A stretch of DNA of 64,000 bases. It comes from Bordetella trematum. GTDB taxonomy: Bacteria; Pseudomonadota; Gammaproteobacteria; Burkholderiales; Burkholderiaceae_B. This document shows positions 48,363 through 57,064 of this stretch, one piece after another (position 1 is the stretch's first letter; every line of letters begins with the position of its first letter). The stretch covers positions 227,655-291,654 of the forward strand of contig NZ_FKBR01000019.1 in NCBI RefSeq assembly GCF_900078335.1. Direction: 5' to 3'. Under the pieces are notes generated by a model. It was given only the letters and a program-made list of their open reading frames with translations. It ran no database searches and had not been told where the DNA came from. Made by a program: the position numbers and the translations under genes.

Positions 48363-49349
48363 ATGTCTTTTGCCAAGAGGGTTCGATTGATTGGGATGGT
48401 GGCGCTGTGGTTCGCCCCGTTCCTGGCCTGGCCTGCTGCAGCGGGCGATTGTTCGCGGCGTCCGGTGAGCATTGTGGTGCCGACCACGCCAGGCGGCACC
48501 GCCGACGTCCTGGCGCGCCTGATCGGCGCGCGGCTCGCGCAGCGCTGGGATCAGGCCGTCGTGGTCGAGAACAAACCGGGCGCCGGCACGTTTACCGCCT
48601 CCGATTATGTGGCCCGCGCCAGGCCGGATGGCCACACGCTGATGCTGACGTTTAACGAGGTGGTCACGCTTTCTGCGCTGAATCCCCGCATCGAGCTGGA
48701 CGTTGAGAACGGCCTGACCCGCGTGGCCAGGATTGGCAGCATGCCCGTCCTGGTGCTGGCCCACCCAAGCGTCGACGCCGCCAACCTGCAGGCCTTGATC
48801 GAGCGCTTTCGCGCTAGCCCAGGGCAGTACAGGTACGCGTCCAACGGGGCGGGGGCGTCATTGCAGCTTTTCACCGAGATATTCAAGCGTGAGGCCAAGG
48901 TCGACCTAACGCATGTGCCCTATGAGGGGGGGCGGGAAGCATCCCTGGCGGCGATCAACGGCGAGGTCGATCTGTTGGTGCAGTTCGCTTCGGGTAATGT
49001 GATTAACCACGTCAAGCGCGGCAGGCTCAGAGCCTACGCCGTGGCGTCGCCGCAGCGGCTGGAGGCCTTGCCCGAGGTGCCGACGGCCGCCGAAGCCGGT
49101 CTGCCGGAGCTTCGGCTGGAAGCCTGGTATGGATTGTTCGCCCCGGCTGGCTTGCCTGAGGACCTTGTGCAGAAGATCAACCACGACCTGAACGATATGC
49201 TGGCCCTGAGGGACGTCCGGGCGGGCCTCAAAGGCGTCAACCTGCATGCGCAGCCCGGCACGCCACAGCAGTTCGACGAGTTTTTCCGCAGCGAGTACGA
49301 GCGATGGGGCGGCCTGATCCGCAGGCTTGGCATCAAAGGCGATGAATGA
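48363..49349 (+). CDS. Bug/TctC-family periplasmic binding protein
   Basis: 328 residues from ATG 48363 behind an AGAGGGGGGG stretch. Signal peptide to about 'LAWPAAAGDC'. Signatures 'VSIVVPTTPGGTADVLARLIGARLA', 'VVVENKPGAGTFTASDYV', 'HVPYEGGREASLAAINGEVDLL', 'AWYGLFAPAGLPEDLVQKIN'. Orphan receptor without transporter membrane genes; ligand likely a carboxylate or related small molecule. More divergent from the one at 43531 than a recent copy would be. Confidence 0.9.
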   Translation: MSFAKRVRLIGMVALWFAPFLAWPAAAGDCSRRPVSIVVPTTPGGTADVLARLIGARLAQRWDQAVVVENKPGAGTFTASDYVARARPDGHTLMLTFNEVVTLSALNPRIELDVENGLTRVARIGSMPVLVLAHPSVDAANLQALIERFRASPGQYRYASNGAGASLQLFTEIFKREAKVDLTHVPYEGGREASLAAINGEVDLLVQFASGNVINHVKRGRLRAYAVASPQRLEALPEVPTAAEAGLPELRLEAWYGLFAPAGLPEDLVQKINHDLNDMLALRDVRAGLKGVNLHAQPGTPQQFDEFFRSEYERWGGLIRRLGIKGDE

Positions 49350-49533
49350 CACTGTCCTGAACCGCGCCTTGAGCGATGTTCCCGGCCTTTTCGCCCACCT
49401 TGTGGCCAGTGAGCCCGGGGATTTGCCGGCGCGCCCAGGGTGAGCGGGCGGGGAGCCTGTTTCCGGGAACGGTGAGGGAGTAAGGTATGGGGCCGGCCTG
49501 CCATGTCGCGCCATTTCCGGAGCCACGATTGCC

Positions 49534-49779
49534 ATGAACCGTTATCGCCACTGTCTTTTCACCGCGCTCGTTTTGATGGCGGGCACTGTGTTGGCCGCCT
49601 GCGCGCCCGCATCGTCCCGCCAGCCCGAGCCGGGCTACCGCAGTCGCTCTGGGCCCGGCGCACAGGGCGAGGCCGTTTCTTCAGGGGGGCAGCGCCTGAG
49701 CATCCAGGCAGGAGAGGGCGAAACCCTCAACCTGCCCTGGTTCATCCGCGATACCCAGCATTGGATCAATCGCCAATGA
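49534..49779 (+). CDS. Small lipoprotein of unknown function
   Basis: 81 residues. Type II signal peptide with lipobox 'VLAAC' (Cys at residue 23), then a Ser/Pro/Gly-rich segment and a conserved-looking end 'LPWFIRDTQHWINRQ'. Anchored in the outer or inner membrane by lipid. No family recognised. A hairpin lies immediately after the stop. Confidence 0.72.
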   Translation: MNRYRHCLFTALVLMAGTVLAACAPASSRQPEPGYRSRSGPGAQGEAVSSGGQRLSIQAGEGETLNLPWFIRDTQHWINRQ

Positions 49780-49801
49780 GGCGGGCGGGTTGACGCCCGC
49801 C
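49780..49801 (+). terminator. Terminator-like hairpin after the small lipoprotein gene
   Basis: GGCGGGCG (49780-49787) pairs with CGCCCGCC (49794-49801), six-base loop; no T run follows, so termination is uncertain. Confidence 0.35.
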
Positions 49802-49887
49802 ACCGCAGCCTTGTAGTTTCTCGAGAAACGGTCTGAAGACGGGGGATGCAGCTTCGCAGGGGCCGCAAGACGGAGGGGGAGCGAGCC

Positions 49888-51258
49888 ATGGCAAGCCTGA
49901 TCCTGATCCTGCTGGGTCTGGACTATCTGAAAAAACGCGCCCGGACGTTGGTGGTGCTGGGATGGGTTTTCCTGGCCTGCGGCGCGCTGGTGTTTCTCGA
50001 TGCGCTGGACGACGCGCTGTATTTCCCGGTGCAGCTGTTTGCCGTGCTGTTTCTGCTGGATGGGGTGGCGACCCTGCTGGTGGCGCATTCGGGAGTCGGC
50101 GGGCAGCGGGTGCTGCGTTATGCCAAGGGGGCGTTCACGCTTCTGGCCGGCCTATTGATCCTGGCCGGACATCATCATGGGCACTTCGTGCTTTCCCTGA
50201 TTTTCGGCCTGCTTTTTCTCGCCGACGGCCTGCTGCAGTGCATTGCTGCCTGCGTGGTGCGTTACCGGCGCTGGCGGCTGGTGTTCGCCTCCGGGTTGGC
50301 CGAGATCGCGCTGGCCATCTTCTTCTTCCAACCCTATCCCACCCATTACGTGGGCACGGTGCCGTACTTCCTGGGCCTGTTCCTGGCCTTCTCGGGGCTG
50401 AAGCTGTTGGCGCTGGCGCGCCGCGTGCAGGGGCTGGAGCTGAACCCCGGGCTGCTTGACAACCCCAGCCCGGAATTTGCGCCCAGTGTGTTCGCGCCAG
50501 GCGGACGGCGACTGTTCGACGGCCCGCCCGCCGATACCGAGCACGCCCTGACCGTGCATGTCTGGACGCCGAGCGGCTCGGCCAAAGGCGATACGCGCCA
50601 TTATCCTGTGGTGGACCGCTACATCGCGGCCGTCGATGTGAACGGGGCGGTGTCCACCGGCCACGCGGCGCTGGAGTCGGCCGAGGGGGTCTACATCAGC
50701 CTGTATCCGGCGCAACTGATCGACTACTCGCCGGAGCAGTTCAGCAGCTTGCTGCGCGCCACGGCCGACAACGATGTGCCGGGCGTGTTCCAGCCCGACT
50801 ACGCCACCGAATCCCGTGCCTGGTGCCCATCGACGGTTCAGGTGCGCATCCGCAACTACGATGCGGCCAAGTTGCAGGCTTTCTGGGAAACCTATCGCCA
50901 GACGAGCACCTACAACCTGACCCACCGCAATTGCTCCAGCTCGGTGTCGGCCGCCCTGGAGGCGGCGCTGGACGGCGTGGTGGGGCGGCTGTACGGGCCG
51001 GGTGCCGGCTGGCGCGTCATGTTGCGCCTGTTGGCCACGCCGGAGCTATGGGTGGCGGCCCAGCTTCGCAAGCGCGCCCTGACCATGGCCTGGACGCCGG
51101 GGCTGACGCTGGATTACGCCCGCGCCTTGAGCATGCTGGCCGATCCGCGGCCGTTTGCCTGGTGGAGCATGAGCCAGAAGGCGCTCAGGCAGATCGCTTC
51201 GCTGCGGGCGGGTTGGCGCAGCCAGGATCGGGCCGCCGTGGAACGCCGGCCGCAGTAG
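49888..51258 (+). CDS. HdeD-like membrane domain fused to a probable permuted papain-fold domain
   Basis: 456 residues from ATG 49888 behind GGAGGGGGAG. Residues ~15-195 carry about six closely spaced hydrophobic helices of the HdeD/DUF308 type ('LVVLGWVFLACGALVFLDAL', 'FVLSLIFGLLFLADGLLQC'). After a linker, residues ~225-360 look like a soluble enzyme domain: a His in 'GAVSTGHAALESAEGVYIS' and, ~110 residues later, a Cys in 'NLTHRNCSSSVSAALE'. A His before the Cys is the order of circularly permuted NlpC/P60 (papain-like) folds such as YiiX/LRAT. A membrane-bound hydrolase or acyltransferase is inferred; substrate unknown. Confidence 0.7.
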   Translation: MASLILILLGLDYLKKRARTLVVLGWVFLACGALVFLDALDDALYFPVQLFAVLFLLDGVATLLVAHSGVGGQRVLRYAKGAFTLLAGLLILAGHHHGHFVLSLIFGLLFLADGLLQCIAACVVRYRRWRLVFASGLAEIALAIFFFQPYPTHYVGTVPYFLGLFLAFSGLKLLALARRVQGLELNPGLLDNPSPEFAPSVFAPGGRRLFDGPPADTEHALTVHVWTPSGSAKGDTRHYPVVDRYIAAVDVNGAVSTGHAALESAEGVYISLYPAQLIDYSPEQFSSLLRATADNDVPGVFQPDYATESRAWCPSTVQVRIRNYDAAKLQAFWETYRQTSTYNLTHRNCSSSVSAALEAALDGVVGRLYGPGAGWRVMLRLLATPELWVAAQLRKRALTMAWTPGLTLDYARALSMLADPRPFAWWSMSQKALRQIASLRAGWRSQDRAAVERRPQ

Positions 51259-51307
51259 GCGCTTGCGGCCCATCCGATCTCTTCAGCGTCACTCAAGGAG
51301 CCCGATC

Positions 51308-51658
51308 ATGCGTTTTCGTTTCCGCCGATCTGCTGCCGCCGCGGCCATGGCGCTTTCTCTGGCCACCCCTTTGCTGCAAGGCTGCGCGACGGACGCCGCG
51401 GCCGATCCCCGGGTGGTTGCGGCCGAAATGGACCAGCCGTTCATGGACTGGAGCCAGGGCCTGGTCACGCAGATCAGGAGCGACCCTTCGTACTCACGCA
51501 TCCCGCTGGATACCGCTGCGCAGCGCGACGAGTTCCTGGTGTGGATGCACGACGCCTATCGTCAGCGCGTGACCCGGCAGGAGTTTGCCGCCTGGATCAA
51601 CAGCCGCTATCCCCACCACCAGCACGAGGCCGCCTTCATCGTGTCGCGCCTGCCCTGA
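51308..51658 (+). CDS. Small lipoprotein, hypothetical
   Basis: 116 residues from ATG 51308 behind AAGGAG. Arg-rich start, hydrophobic core, lipobox 'LLQGC' with Cys at ~26. The mature part is helical and acidic/basic ('DPSYSRIPLDTAAQRDEFLVWMHDAY' region) with no enzyme motif. It follows the membrane-fusion gene by 49 bases on the same strand and may be co-transcribed. Function unknown. Confidence 0.72.
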   Translation: MRFRFRRSAAAAAMALSLATPLLQGCATDAAADPRVVAAEMDQPFMDWSQGLVTQIRSDPSYSRIPLDTAAQRDEFLVWMHDAYRQRVTRQEFAAWINSRYPHHQHEAAFIVSRLP

Positions 51659-51790
51659 GCGCGGGTTCGAGCCTGTTTCGCTTGACCTCAAGTCTGCCTG
51701 AGCTTTTATTCTGCCCTGGTGTGGCGATGCGCGTTGCTGCCGGTCCTTGGGGTGTCGGGTGGCGATGCCGGGGCCGGTTGAGGAGATTTC

Positions 51791-52693
51791 ATGCCGCAGA
51801 CGGACTGGCTGGACCTGTATTTCGATCGCATTGGTTTCCGGGGGCCGATGGCCCCGACGCTGGCGGTGCTGCGGCAGTTGCATGCGCTGCACCCGCAGGC
51901 GATTCCATTCGAGAATCTGGCGCCTTATTCGGGGCAGCCGGTATCACTGGCGCTCGACGATCTGGTGGACAAACTGCTGCGACGACGACGCGGGGGCTAT
52001 TGCTTTGAGCACAACGCCTTGTTCATGGAGGTGCTCACGCGGCTGGGGTTTGCGGTGACGCCGCTGCTGGCGCGGGTGCGCTGGCAGGTGCCGCAGATGG
52101 TGCAGACCGGCCTGACTCACATGCTGCTGCAGGTGGACCTGCAGGGGCGTGGCTGGTTTGCCGACGTGGCCTTCGGCTCGACGACGCAGACGGCGCCGCT
52201 GGCGGCCTTGCCGCAGGTGCCGCAGTCCACGCCGCATGGACGCTTTCGCTTGATGCCGGAGGCGGCGCACTGGCGCCTGGAGTTCGAGACGGCCGTCGGG
52301 TGGCAGCCGGTGTATTGCTTCGGACTGACGCCGGCGGCAAGCGTGGATAGGGAGATCGGGAACTGGTTTACCGCGACCCATCCGCAGTCGGTATTCCGCC
52401 TGGACCTGCTGGTCAGCCGGACGCTGCCGGGCGCCCGCGAGTCGATGTTGAACGCGGTGTATACCCGGCGTGGCAATGAGGGGGGGCTGGAGCGGTTCTG
52501 CTATACGGAGGCGGCCGCCTGGGCGGATTGCCTGCGGGGGCGTTTCGGGCTGGATCTGCCGGCGCAGGAGGCTGCGGCCTTGTTTGATCGCGCCTTGCGG
52601 CGCAGTCAGGCCGCGGGCGCCAGCACGCTGGACGGGAGCCCGGGCGCGGCCCGGCCTAGGGCCGCAGATACGACTTCTTGCCGCTCGGGGTGA
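51791..52693 (+). CDS. nat: Arylamine N-acetyltransferase
   Basis: 300 residues; AGGAGA before ATG 51791. Catalytic triad complete: Cys71 ('RRGGYCFEHN'), His110 ('GLTHMLLQVD'), Asp125 ('WFADVAFGS'). Other family features are 'IPFENLAPYSGQPVSL' and 'NWFTATHPQSVF'. It transfers acetyl from acetyl-CoA to arylamines and related substrates. The last ~20 residues (Ala/Pro/Ser-rich) are beyond the usual family end and overlap, tail to tail, the minus-strand gene at 52656. Confidence 0.92.
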   Translation: MPQTDWLDLYFDRIGFRGPMAPTLAVLRQLHALHPQAIPFENLAPYSGQPVSLALDDLVDKLLRRRRGGYCFEHNALFMEVLTRLGFAVTPLLARVRWQVPQMVQTGLTHMLLQVDLQGRGWFADVAFGSTTQTAPLAALPQVPQSTPHGRFRLMPEAAHWRLEFETAVGWQPVYCFGLTPAASVDREIGNWFTATHPQSVFRLDLLVSRTLPGARESMLNAVYTRRGNEGGLERFCYTEAAAWADCLRGRFGLDLPAQEAAALFDRALRRSQAAGASTLDGSPGAARPRAADTTSCRSG

Positions 52694-52955
52694 GGCAATA
52701 GGTGCCGCCGCGCGGGCCGGTGCAGTACTGCCGGCCGCTACAGGGGCAAGGGCCGGTGGCGCGCGCGGGCGGGGCGGCGGCCGGCTCGGGCGCCGTGCAT
52801 TGGCGCTTGGACGCGCTGATGGAGCCGTCGCGGCACAGGAAGCGGTCGCCGACGCAGCGCTGCACGCCGCCTTTCTTGCCCGAGCAGGGCGTGTTGGCGG
52901 CGTGCGCGGCGCTTGCCAGGCAGGCCGCCAGCAGGAGCAAGGCCAGGCGCAGCAT
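52656..52955 (-). CDS. Small cysteine-rich exported protein
   Basis: 99 residues from ATG 52955. Signal peptide 'MLRLALLLLAACLASAAHA', then about nine cysteines in a short mature chain: 'TPCSGKKGGVQRCVGDRFLCRDGS', a Pro/Ala linker, and 'CPCSGRQYCTGPRGGTYC'. The repeated Cys-Ser-Gly patterns suggest disulfide-stabilised small domains in the periplasm or outside. Follows rpiB by 22 bases on the same strand. Its end overlaps the convergent nat gene by 38 bases. No family recognised. Confidence 0.68.
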   Translation of the reverse strand: MLRLALLLLAACLASAAHAANTPCSGKKGGVQRCVGDRFLCRDGSISASKRQCTAPEPAAAPPARATGPCPCSGRQYCTGPRGGTYCLTPSGKKSYLRP

Positions 52956-52977
52956 GGGGCGGACAGCGCTGCCGGGC

Positions 52978-53409
52978 TCAGCCCCGGCGGGTGTCGAGCA
53001 TGTCGGCGCGGCGCTGGTGGCGGCCGCCTTCGAAGGGGGTGTCGAGGAAGGCGCTGACGCAGTCGCGGGCGAGGTCCAGGCCGATGATGCGGCTGCCCAG
53101 GGCGAGCACGTTGGCATCGTTGTGCTGACGGCTCAGGCGGGCCATGGTGGCATTGGCGCAAAGCGCGGCGCGCACGGCAGGGTAACGGTTGGCGGCGATG
53201 GAGATGCCAATGCCCGAGCCGCAGATCAGGATGCCCTGAGCGGCCTGGCCTTCGGTGATGGCCTGGCCCATGGCGAAACCGAACTGGGGATAATCCACCG
53301 AGGCGTTGCTGTGAGTGCCCAGATCCAGCCAGTCGATGTCGGGAAAGGCTTGCTTGAGTTGTTCCTTGAGCTCGAATCCGGCGTGGTCGGCAGCGATGGC
53401 GATTTTCAT
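52978..53409 (-). CDS. rpiB: Ribose-5-phosphate isomerase B
   Basis: 143 residues. RpiB/LacAB signatures: 'IAIAADHAGFELKEQL', 'DYPQFGFAMGQAI', 'GILICGSGIGISIAANR' with the catalytic Cys, and 'RAALCANATMARLSRQHNDANVLALGSR'. It interconverts ribose 5- and ribulose 5-phosphate; some relatives isomerise other sugar phosphates. The neighbouring acid-sugar operon (53765 onward, opposite strand) makes a role with C4/C5 acids possible, but the housekeeping function is sufficient. Confidence 0.94.
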   Translation of the reverse strand: MKIAIAADHAGFELKEQLKQAFPDIDWLDLGTHSNASVDYPQFGFAMGQAITEGQAAQGILICGSGIGISIAANRYPAVRAALCANATMARLSRQHNDANVLALGSRIIGLDLARDCVSAFLDTPFEGGRHQRRADMLDTRRG

Positions 53410-53654
53410 GCGTGAGTTTCCGTGGTGCGAAAGTGGGCGCGCGGGCAGGGCCGGGCAGTCTGTCCGCCATTGTAGGGCGGGCGCGGGCGCGCCGCTTCAG
53501 GCGCGTTGCTGTTTCAGGTGCCGCCAGGTCTTGGCCAGGATGCCTTGCAGGGTCGCGCCGGTCCGGGCGGCCCTGGAAAAACCGCGCTCCAGTGGGGATG
53601 GGGCAGGGTAAATCCGGAGCTTGAGCAAATCTTGTGGCGGGACTACATTCAGGC

Positions 53655-53666
53655 CTGTACGTACAG
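53655..53666. promoter_or_regulatory. Palindromic operator candidate for the GntR regulator
   Basis: CTGTACGTACAG is a perfect 12-base palindrome, and GTAC recurs at 53669-53672 (GTAC-AGCTT-GTAC). It resembles HutC-type sites, and the operon encodes a HutC-subfamily regulator at 57065. It sits 14 bases before the -10, in the -35 zone. Confidence 0.5.
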
Positions 53667-53680
53667 CTTGTACGGATAGG

Positions 53681-53686
53681 TATAAA
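53681..53686 (+). promoter_or_regulatory. -10 element of the acid-sugar operon
   Basis: TATAAA, 78 bases before the permease ATG, with no good -35; the palindrome covers that position. Confidence 0.45.
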
Positions 53687-53764
53687 ATGCCGGCGTCTCA
53701 ACGTCAGATAAACCACTGTCATGAATGCCAGCATCATTAGAAAATCCCCCTGGAGACTCCCTCA

Positions 53765-54793
53765 ATGAAGACCGAAAAAATACGTTCGCCATTCTTTGGC
53801 ACGATGCAGAAGATCCCCGGCGGCCTGATGCTGGTGCCGCTGATCCTGGGCTCGCTGTTCGGCACGTTCGCGCCTGACGCGCTGGCCATCGGCGGCTTTA
53901 CGACGGCACTGTTCAAGAACAGCGCGCTGCCGCTGATCGCACTGCTGATCTTCGCCACCGGCACCCACGTGAATGCGCGCACCGGCGGCCCCATCCTGGC
54001 TACGGCCGGGACGATCCTGCTGATGAAAACGTTGGTGCCTGCCACGCTGATCATCATCCTGGGCAGCTATGTGGGCCTGAACGGCGTGCTGGGCGTGTCC
54101 ATCCTGGCCATGCTGGCGGCGTTCGACAACAGCAACGGCGGTCTGTGGCTGGCCTATACCGGGCAGTATGGCGATGCGCGCGATCGCGGCGCCTATGTCG
54201 CCAGCGCCCTGAATGACGGTCCGTTCTTCAGCCTGCTGTTTCTGGGCGCCTCGGGTCTGGCCGACATTCCGGTGATCGCCATGGTGGCGGCGCTGGTGCC
54301 GTTCCTGCTGGGCGTTCTGGTGGGCAACCTGGACCCGAAGTGGCGCGACGTGCTCAAGCCGGTGCCGAACATCGTGATCCCGTTCTTCGCGTTCGCGCTG
54401 GGGACCGGCATCAATCTGGGCGCCGTGGTCAGCGGCGGAATCTCCGGCCTGATTCTGGGCCTGCTGATCAGCCCGCTGACGGGGGGCCTGGTGTACCTGG
54501 GCTATCGCCTGATCCTGCGCCGTGGCGGCAAGAGCGGGCTGGGGTTTGCGGCGGGCACCACGGCCGGCAACGCCATTGCCACGCCGGCCGTCGTGGCCGC
54601 GGCCGATCCGAGTTTCCAGCAGTATGTGTCCACGGCGACCGCCCAGGTGGCCGCCTGCGTGCTGATCAGTTCCATTCTGGCGCCGGTGCTGGCGTCGTTC
54701 TTCCTCAAGCGGGCGGGCGAGCTGAAGCCGGCCGCGGATGTCGATGAGGACAGCGCAGGCGACCAACGGATGGCGCGCGGGGAGGCGCTTTGA
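53765..54793 (+). CDS. KdgT-family permease (2-keto-3-deoxygluconate type)
   Basis: 342 residues, about ten membrane segments. KdgT signatures: 'KIPGGLMLVPLILGSLFGTF', 'FKNSALPLIALLIFATG', 'AFDNSNGGLWLAYTGQYG', 'LNDGPFFSLLFLGASG', 'FFAFALGTGINLG'. GGAG nine bases before the ATG. Co-transcribed with a DUF1537 kinase and PdxA2, so it probably imports D-threonate, D-erythronate or a similar four-carbon acid and not KDG itself. Ends by overlapping the kinase start. Confidence 0.88.
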   Translation: MKTEKIRSPFFGTMQKIPGGLMLVPLILGSLFGTFAPDALAIGGFTTALFKNSALPLIALLIFATGTHVNARTGGPILATAGTILLMKTLVPATLIIILGSYVGLNGVLGVSILAMLAAFDNSNGGLWLAYTGQYGDARDRGAYVASALNDGPFFSLLFLGASGLADIPVIAMVAALVPFLLGVLVGNLDPKWRDVLKPVPNIVIPFFAFALGTGINLGAVVSGGISGLILGLLISPLTGGLVYLGYRLILRRGGKSGLGFAAGTTAGNAIATPAVVAAADPSFQQYVSTATAQVAACVLISSILAPVLASFFLKRAGELKPAADVDEDSAGDQRMARGEAL

Positions 54794-56010
54794 GGCCCAT
54801 CATCGCGATTGTTGCCGATGACCTGACCGGCGCGGGCGACAGCGCCGTGCAGTTCGTGCGCGCCGGCTGGCGCACCCGCCTGTCGATCGATGGCGCGCAC
54901 GAAGCGCTGGATGCGCCGACGGCCGACGATGTCGAAGTGCTGGCGGTGACCACGCACAGCCGCGCCCGTCCCGGCCCGGAGGCCGGCGCCACGGTGCGGC
55001 GCAATATCGAGCGGCTGCGTGCAGCCGGGGTGTCCCGCTTGTACAAGAAGGTGGACTCGACCCTGCGCGGCGCGTTCAAGGCCGAGATCGATGCGGCCCG
55101 CAGCGCCTGGCGCGACAATGCCATTGCGGTGGTCTGCCCGGCGTTCCCGGCCACGGGACGCACTGTCGAGGACGGCGTGCTCAAGGTCAACGGCGAGCCG
55201 GTGACGGCCACGTCGGCGGCGACCGATCCGGTCACGCCGGTCACGCAAAGCCATATCCCGACCCTGCTGGGCTGTGCCCACGTGGCGGCGGTGGCGGATG
55301 AAAGCCCGGCCTCGCTGGCTGCGCGCATTGCGCAGGCCGGCGATACCGTGGTGGTCGATGCCCGCGAGGAGGCCGACCTGGAGCGGCTGGCGCGCGCCAT
55401 CGGCCTGTTGGGCGAGCGCGCGCTGCCGGTGGGCGCAGGGGGGCTGGCAGCCCCGCTGGCGCGGGTCTGGGCCGGCGCCGACCAGGTCGCGCCGGTGGTG
55501 GTGGTCGTGACCTCGCAGCACAGCACGGCGCGGGCGCAGATTGCCGCCCTGCAGGCGGCGGGCGCGCAGACCTGGGCGCCGCCCCTGGACAGCATGGCCG
55601 ATGACGCACGCTGGCAGGCCTGGAGCGCGCCCTTGCTGCAGGCCTTGGCCCGGGACGGGCTGCCGGCGGCCAGTACACTGCTGCTCCTTGCGCCTGCCGG
55701 ACAGCACGCGGCGGTGGATCCGGACCTCGTGGCGCAACGGTTGGGCGCGCTTGCCGCGCAGGCCATCGGCACGGCCGGAGCGGCCGGCGTGGTGGCCACC
55801 GGCGGCGATGGCGCACGCCAGGTGCTGACGGCCCTGGGGGCCAACGGCATTGCCCTGGTGGATGAAGTAATGGGTGGCGTGCCGCTGGGCACCCTGATCG
55901 GCGGCCGTTCGGCCGGCCTGCCCGTGGTGACCAAGGCCGGTGGCTTTGGCGCCGAAGACGTACTGGTTCGCGCGGTGCGCGCGATCCGCGACAGGAGATT
56001 CAAACGATGA
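54790..56010 (+). CDS. dtnK: Four-carbon acid-sugar kinase (DUF1537 family, DtnK/DenK-like)
   Basis: 406 residues from TTG 54790, which overlaps the permease stop (TTGA) and follows GGGGAGG. N-terminal DUF1537 motifs: 'IVADDLTGAGDSAVQF', 'VTTHSRARP', 'YKKVDSTLRGAFKAEI', 'VCPAFPATGRTVEDG'; C-terminal nucleotide-binding part 'GVVATGGDGARQVLTALG' and 'GVPLGTLIGGRSAGLPVVTKAGGFG'. These kinases phosphorylate D-threonate or D-erythronate at C4. The following PdxA2 supports this; threonate versus erythronate cannot be separated by eye. Confidence 0.87.
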   Translation: MRPIIAIVADDLTGAGDSAVQFVRAGWRTRLSIDGAHEALDAPTADDVEVLAVTTHSRARPGPEAGATVRRNIERLRAAGVSRLYKKVDSTLRGAFKAEIDAARSAWRDNAIAVVCPAFPATGRTVEDGVLKVNGEPVTATSAATDPVTPVTQSHIPTLLGCAHVAAVADESPASLAARIAQAGDTVVVDAREEADLERLARAIGLLGERALPVGAGGLAAPLARVWAGADQVAPVVVVVTSQHSTARAQIAALQAAGAQTWAPPLDSMADDARWQAWSAPLLQALARDGLPAASTLLLLAPAGQHAAVDPDLVAQRLGALAAQAIGTAGAAGVVATGGDGARQVLTALGANGIALVDEVMGGVPLGTLIGGRSAGLPVVTKAGGFGAEDVLVRAVRAIRDRRFKR

Positions 56011-57059
56011 CGCAAGCCCCTACCCCGAAGACTCCCCTTTTGGCCGTAACCCTCGGAGACGTGGCGGGCATCGGGCCTGAAATCACCGCCAAGATGCTGA
56101 TGAAGCATGATGCGCTGCGCGACAAGGCGCGCCTGGTGGTTATTGGCGATGTCGATGTGATGGTCCAGGCTGTGCGCAGCCTGGGTGGCGACCCTGCCAT
56201 CGTGCGCCGCGTCGAACGTGCGGCCGACGTCACCAACGCCCCGGGCACCATCGAGGTGCTGCAGGCCGGCCCGTCGCTGGCAGGCGTGAAGCAGGGCGAG
56301 ATCAGCGCCGAGGCCGGCGACGGCGCGGTGCGTTTCGTGACCACGGCATGTGCGCTGGCGCGCGCCGGCGAGGTGGACGGCATTGTGACTGCGCCGCTGA
56401 ACAAGGCCGCGATCCATGCTGCCGGGCACAAATGGCCGGGGCACACCGAGCTGCTGGCGCATGAGTTCGGCGTCAAGACCTTTTCGCTGGTGCTGTCGGC
56501 CGGCGATCTGTACATTTTCCATGCCACCACCCACGTGTCGCTGCGTCAGGCCATCGAGGATCTCACGCCGGCACGCACGCGCGCAGTGCTGCGTCTGGCC
56601 GGGTCTTTCGCCAAGGCGCTGGGCCGTGGCGATCAGCCGGTGGCGGTGTCGGGACTCAATCCCCATGCCGGCGAGAACGGCATCTTCGGCAGCGAGGATG
56701 CCGACATCCTGGCGCCGGCGGTGGCCGAGGCCAATGCCAACGGCATCCTGGCGGCAGGGCCGATTCCGGCCGATGCGCTTTTTCCGCAAGCCGTGCGCGG
56801 CAAGTGGCAGTTCGTCATCGCCTGCTATCACGACCAGGGGCACGCGCCGTTCAAGGCGGTCTATGGCGATGACGGCGTGAACATTACGGTGGGACTGCCG
56901 GTGGTGCGGGTGTCGGTCGATCATGGCACGGCCTTCGATATCGTCGGCCAGGGCATCGCGCGCGAAGACAGTCTGGTGCTGGCTGCCGAGCGCGCCGCGG
57001 CGCTGGTTCCCGGTTGGGGCCATGTATGGGAAACTGCGCAGGCCCAAACTGAAGGTTGA
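56007..57059 (+). CDS. pdxA2: PdxA2-type 4-phospho-D-threonate/erythronate dehydrogenase
   Basis: 350 residues, ATG 56007 overlapping the kinase stop (ATGA), with AGGAG upstream. PdxA-family motifs: 'VTLGDVAGIGPEITAK', 'GIVTAPLNKAAIHAAGHKWPGHTELLA' (metal His), 'GLNPHAGENGIFGSED', 'ACYHDQGHAPFKAVYG', 'VRVSVDHGTAFDI'. As in other DUF1537 operons, it is expected to oxidise the 4-phospho acid, with decarboxylation to dihydroxyacetone phosphate. The operon context argues against the vitamin B6 paralogue. Confidence 0.9.
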   Translation: MTQAPTPKTPLLAVTLGDVAGIGPEITAKMLMKHDALRDKARLVVIGDVDVMVQAVRSLGGDPAIVRRVERAADVTNAPGTIEVLQAGPSLAGVKQGEISAEAGDGAVRFVTTACALARAGEVDGIVTAPLNKAAIHAAGHKWPGHTELLAHEFGVKTFSLVLSAGDLYIFHATTHVSLRQAIEDLTPARTRAVLRLAGSFAKALGRGDQPVAVSGLNPHAGENGIFGSEDADILAPAVAEANANGILAAGPIPADALFPQAVRGKWQFVIACYHDQGHAPFKAVYGDDGVNITVGLPVVRVSVDHGTAFDIVGQGIAREDSLVLAAERAAALVPGWGHVWETAQAQTEG

Positions 57060-57064
57060 TTTGC

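Larger units (their letters stand above)
53410..53764. other. Divergent control region of rpiB and the acid-sugar operon
   Basis: 355 bases with no gene. The plus-strand promoter and a palindromic operator candidate lie at 53655-53686. The left half must carry the rpiB promoter; I see no clear hexamers there. Confidence 0.5.
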
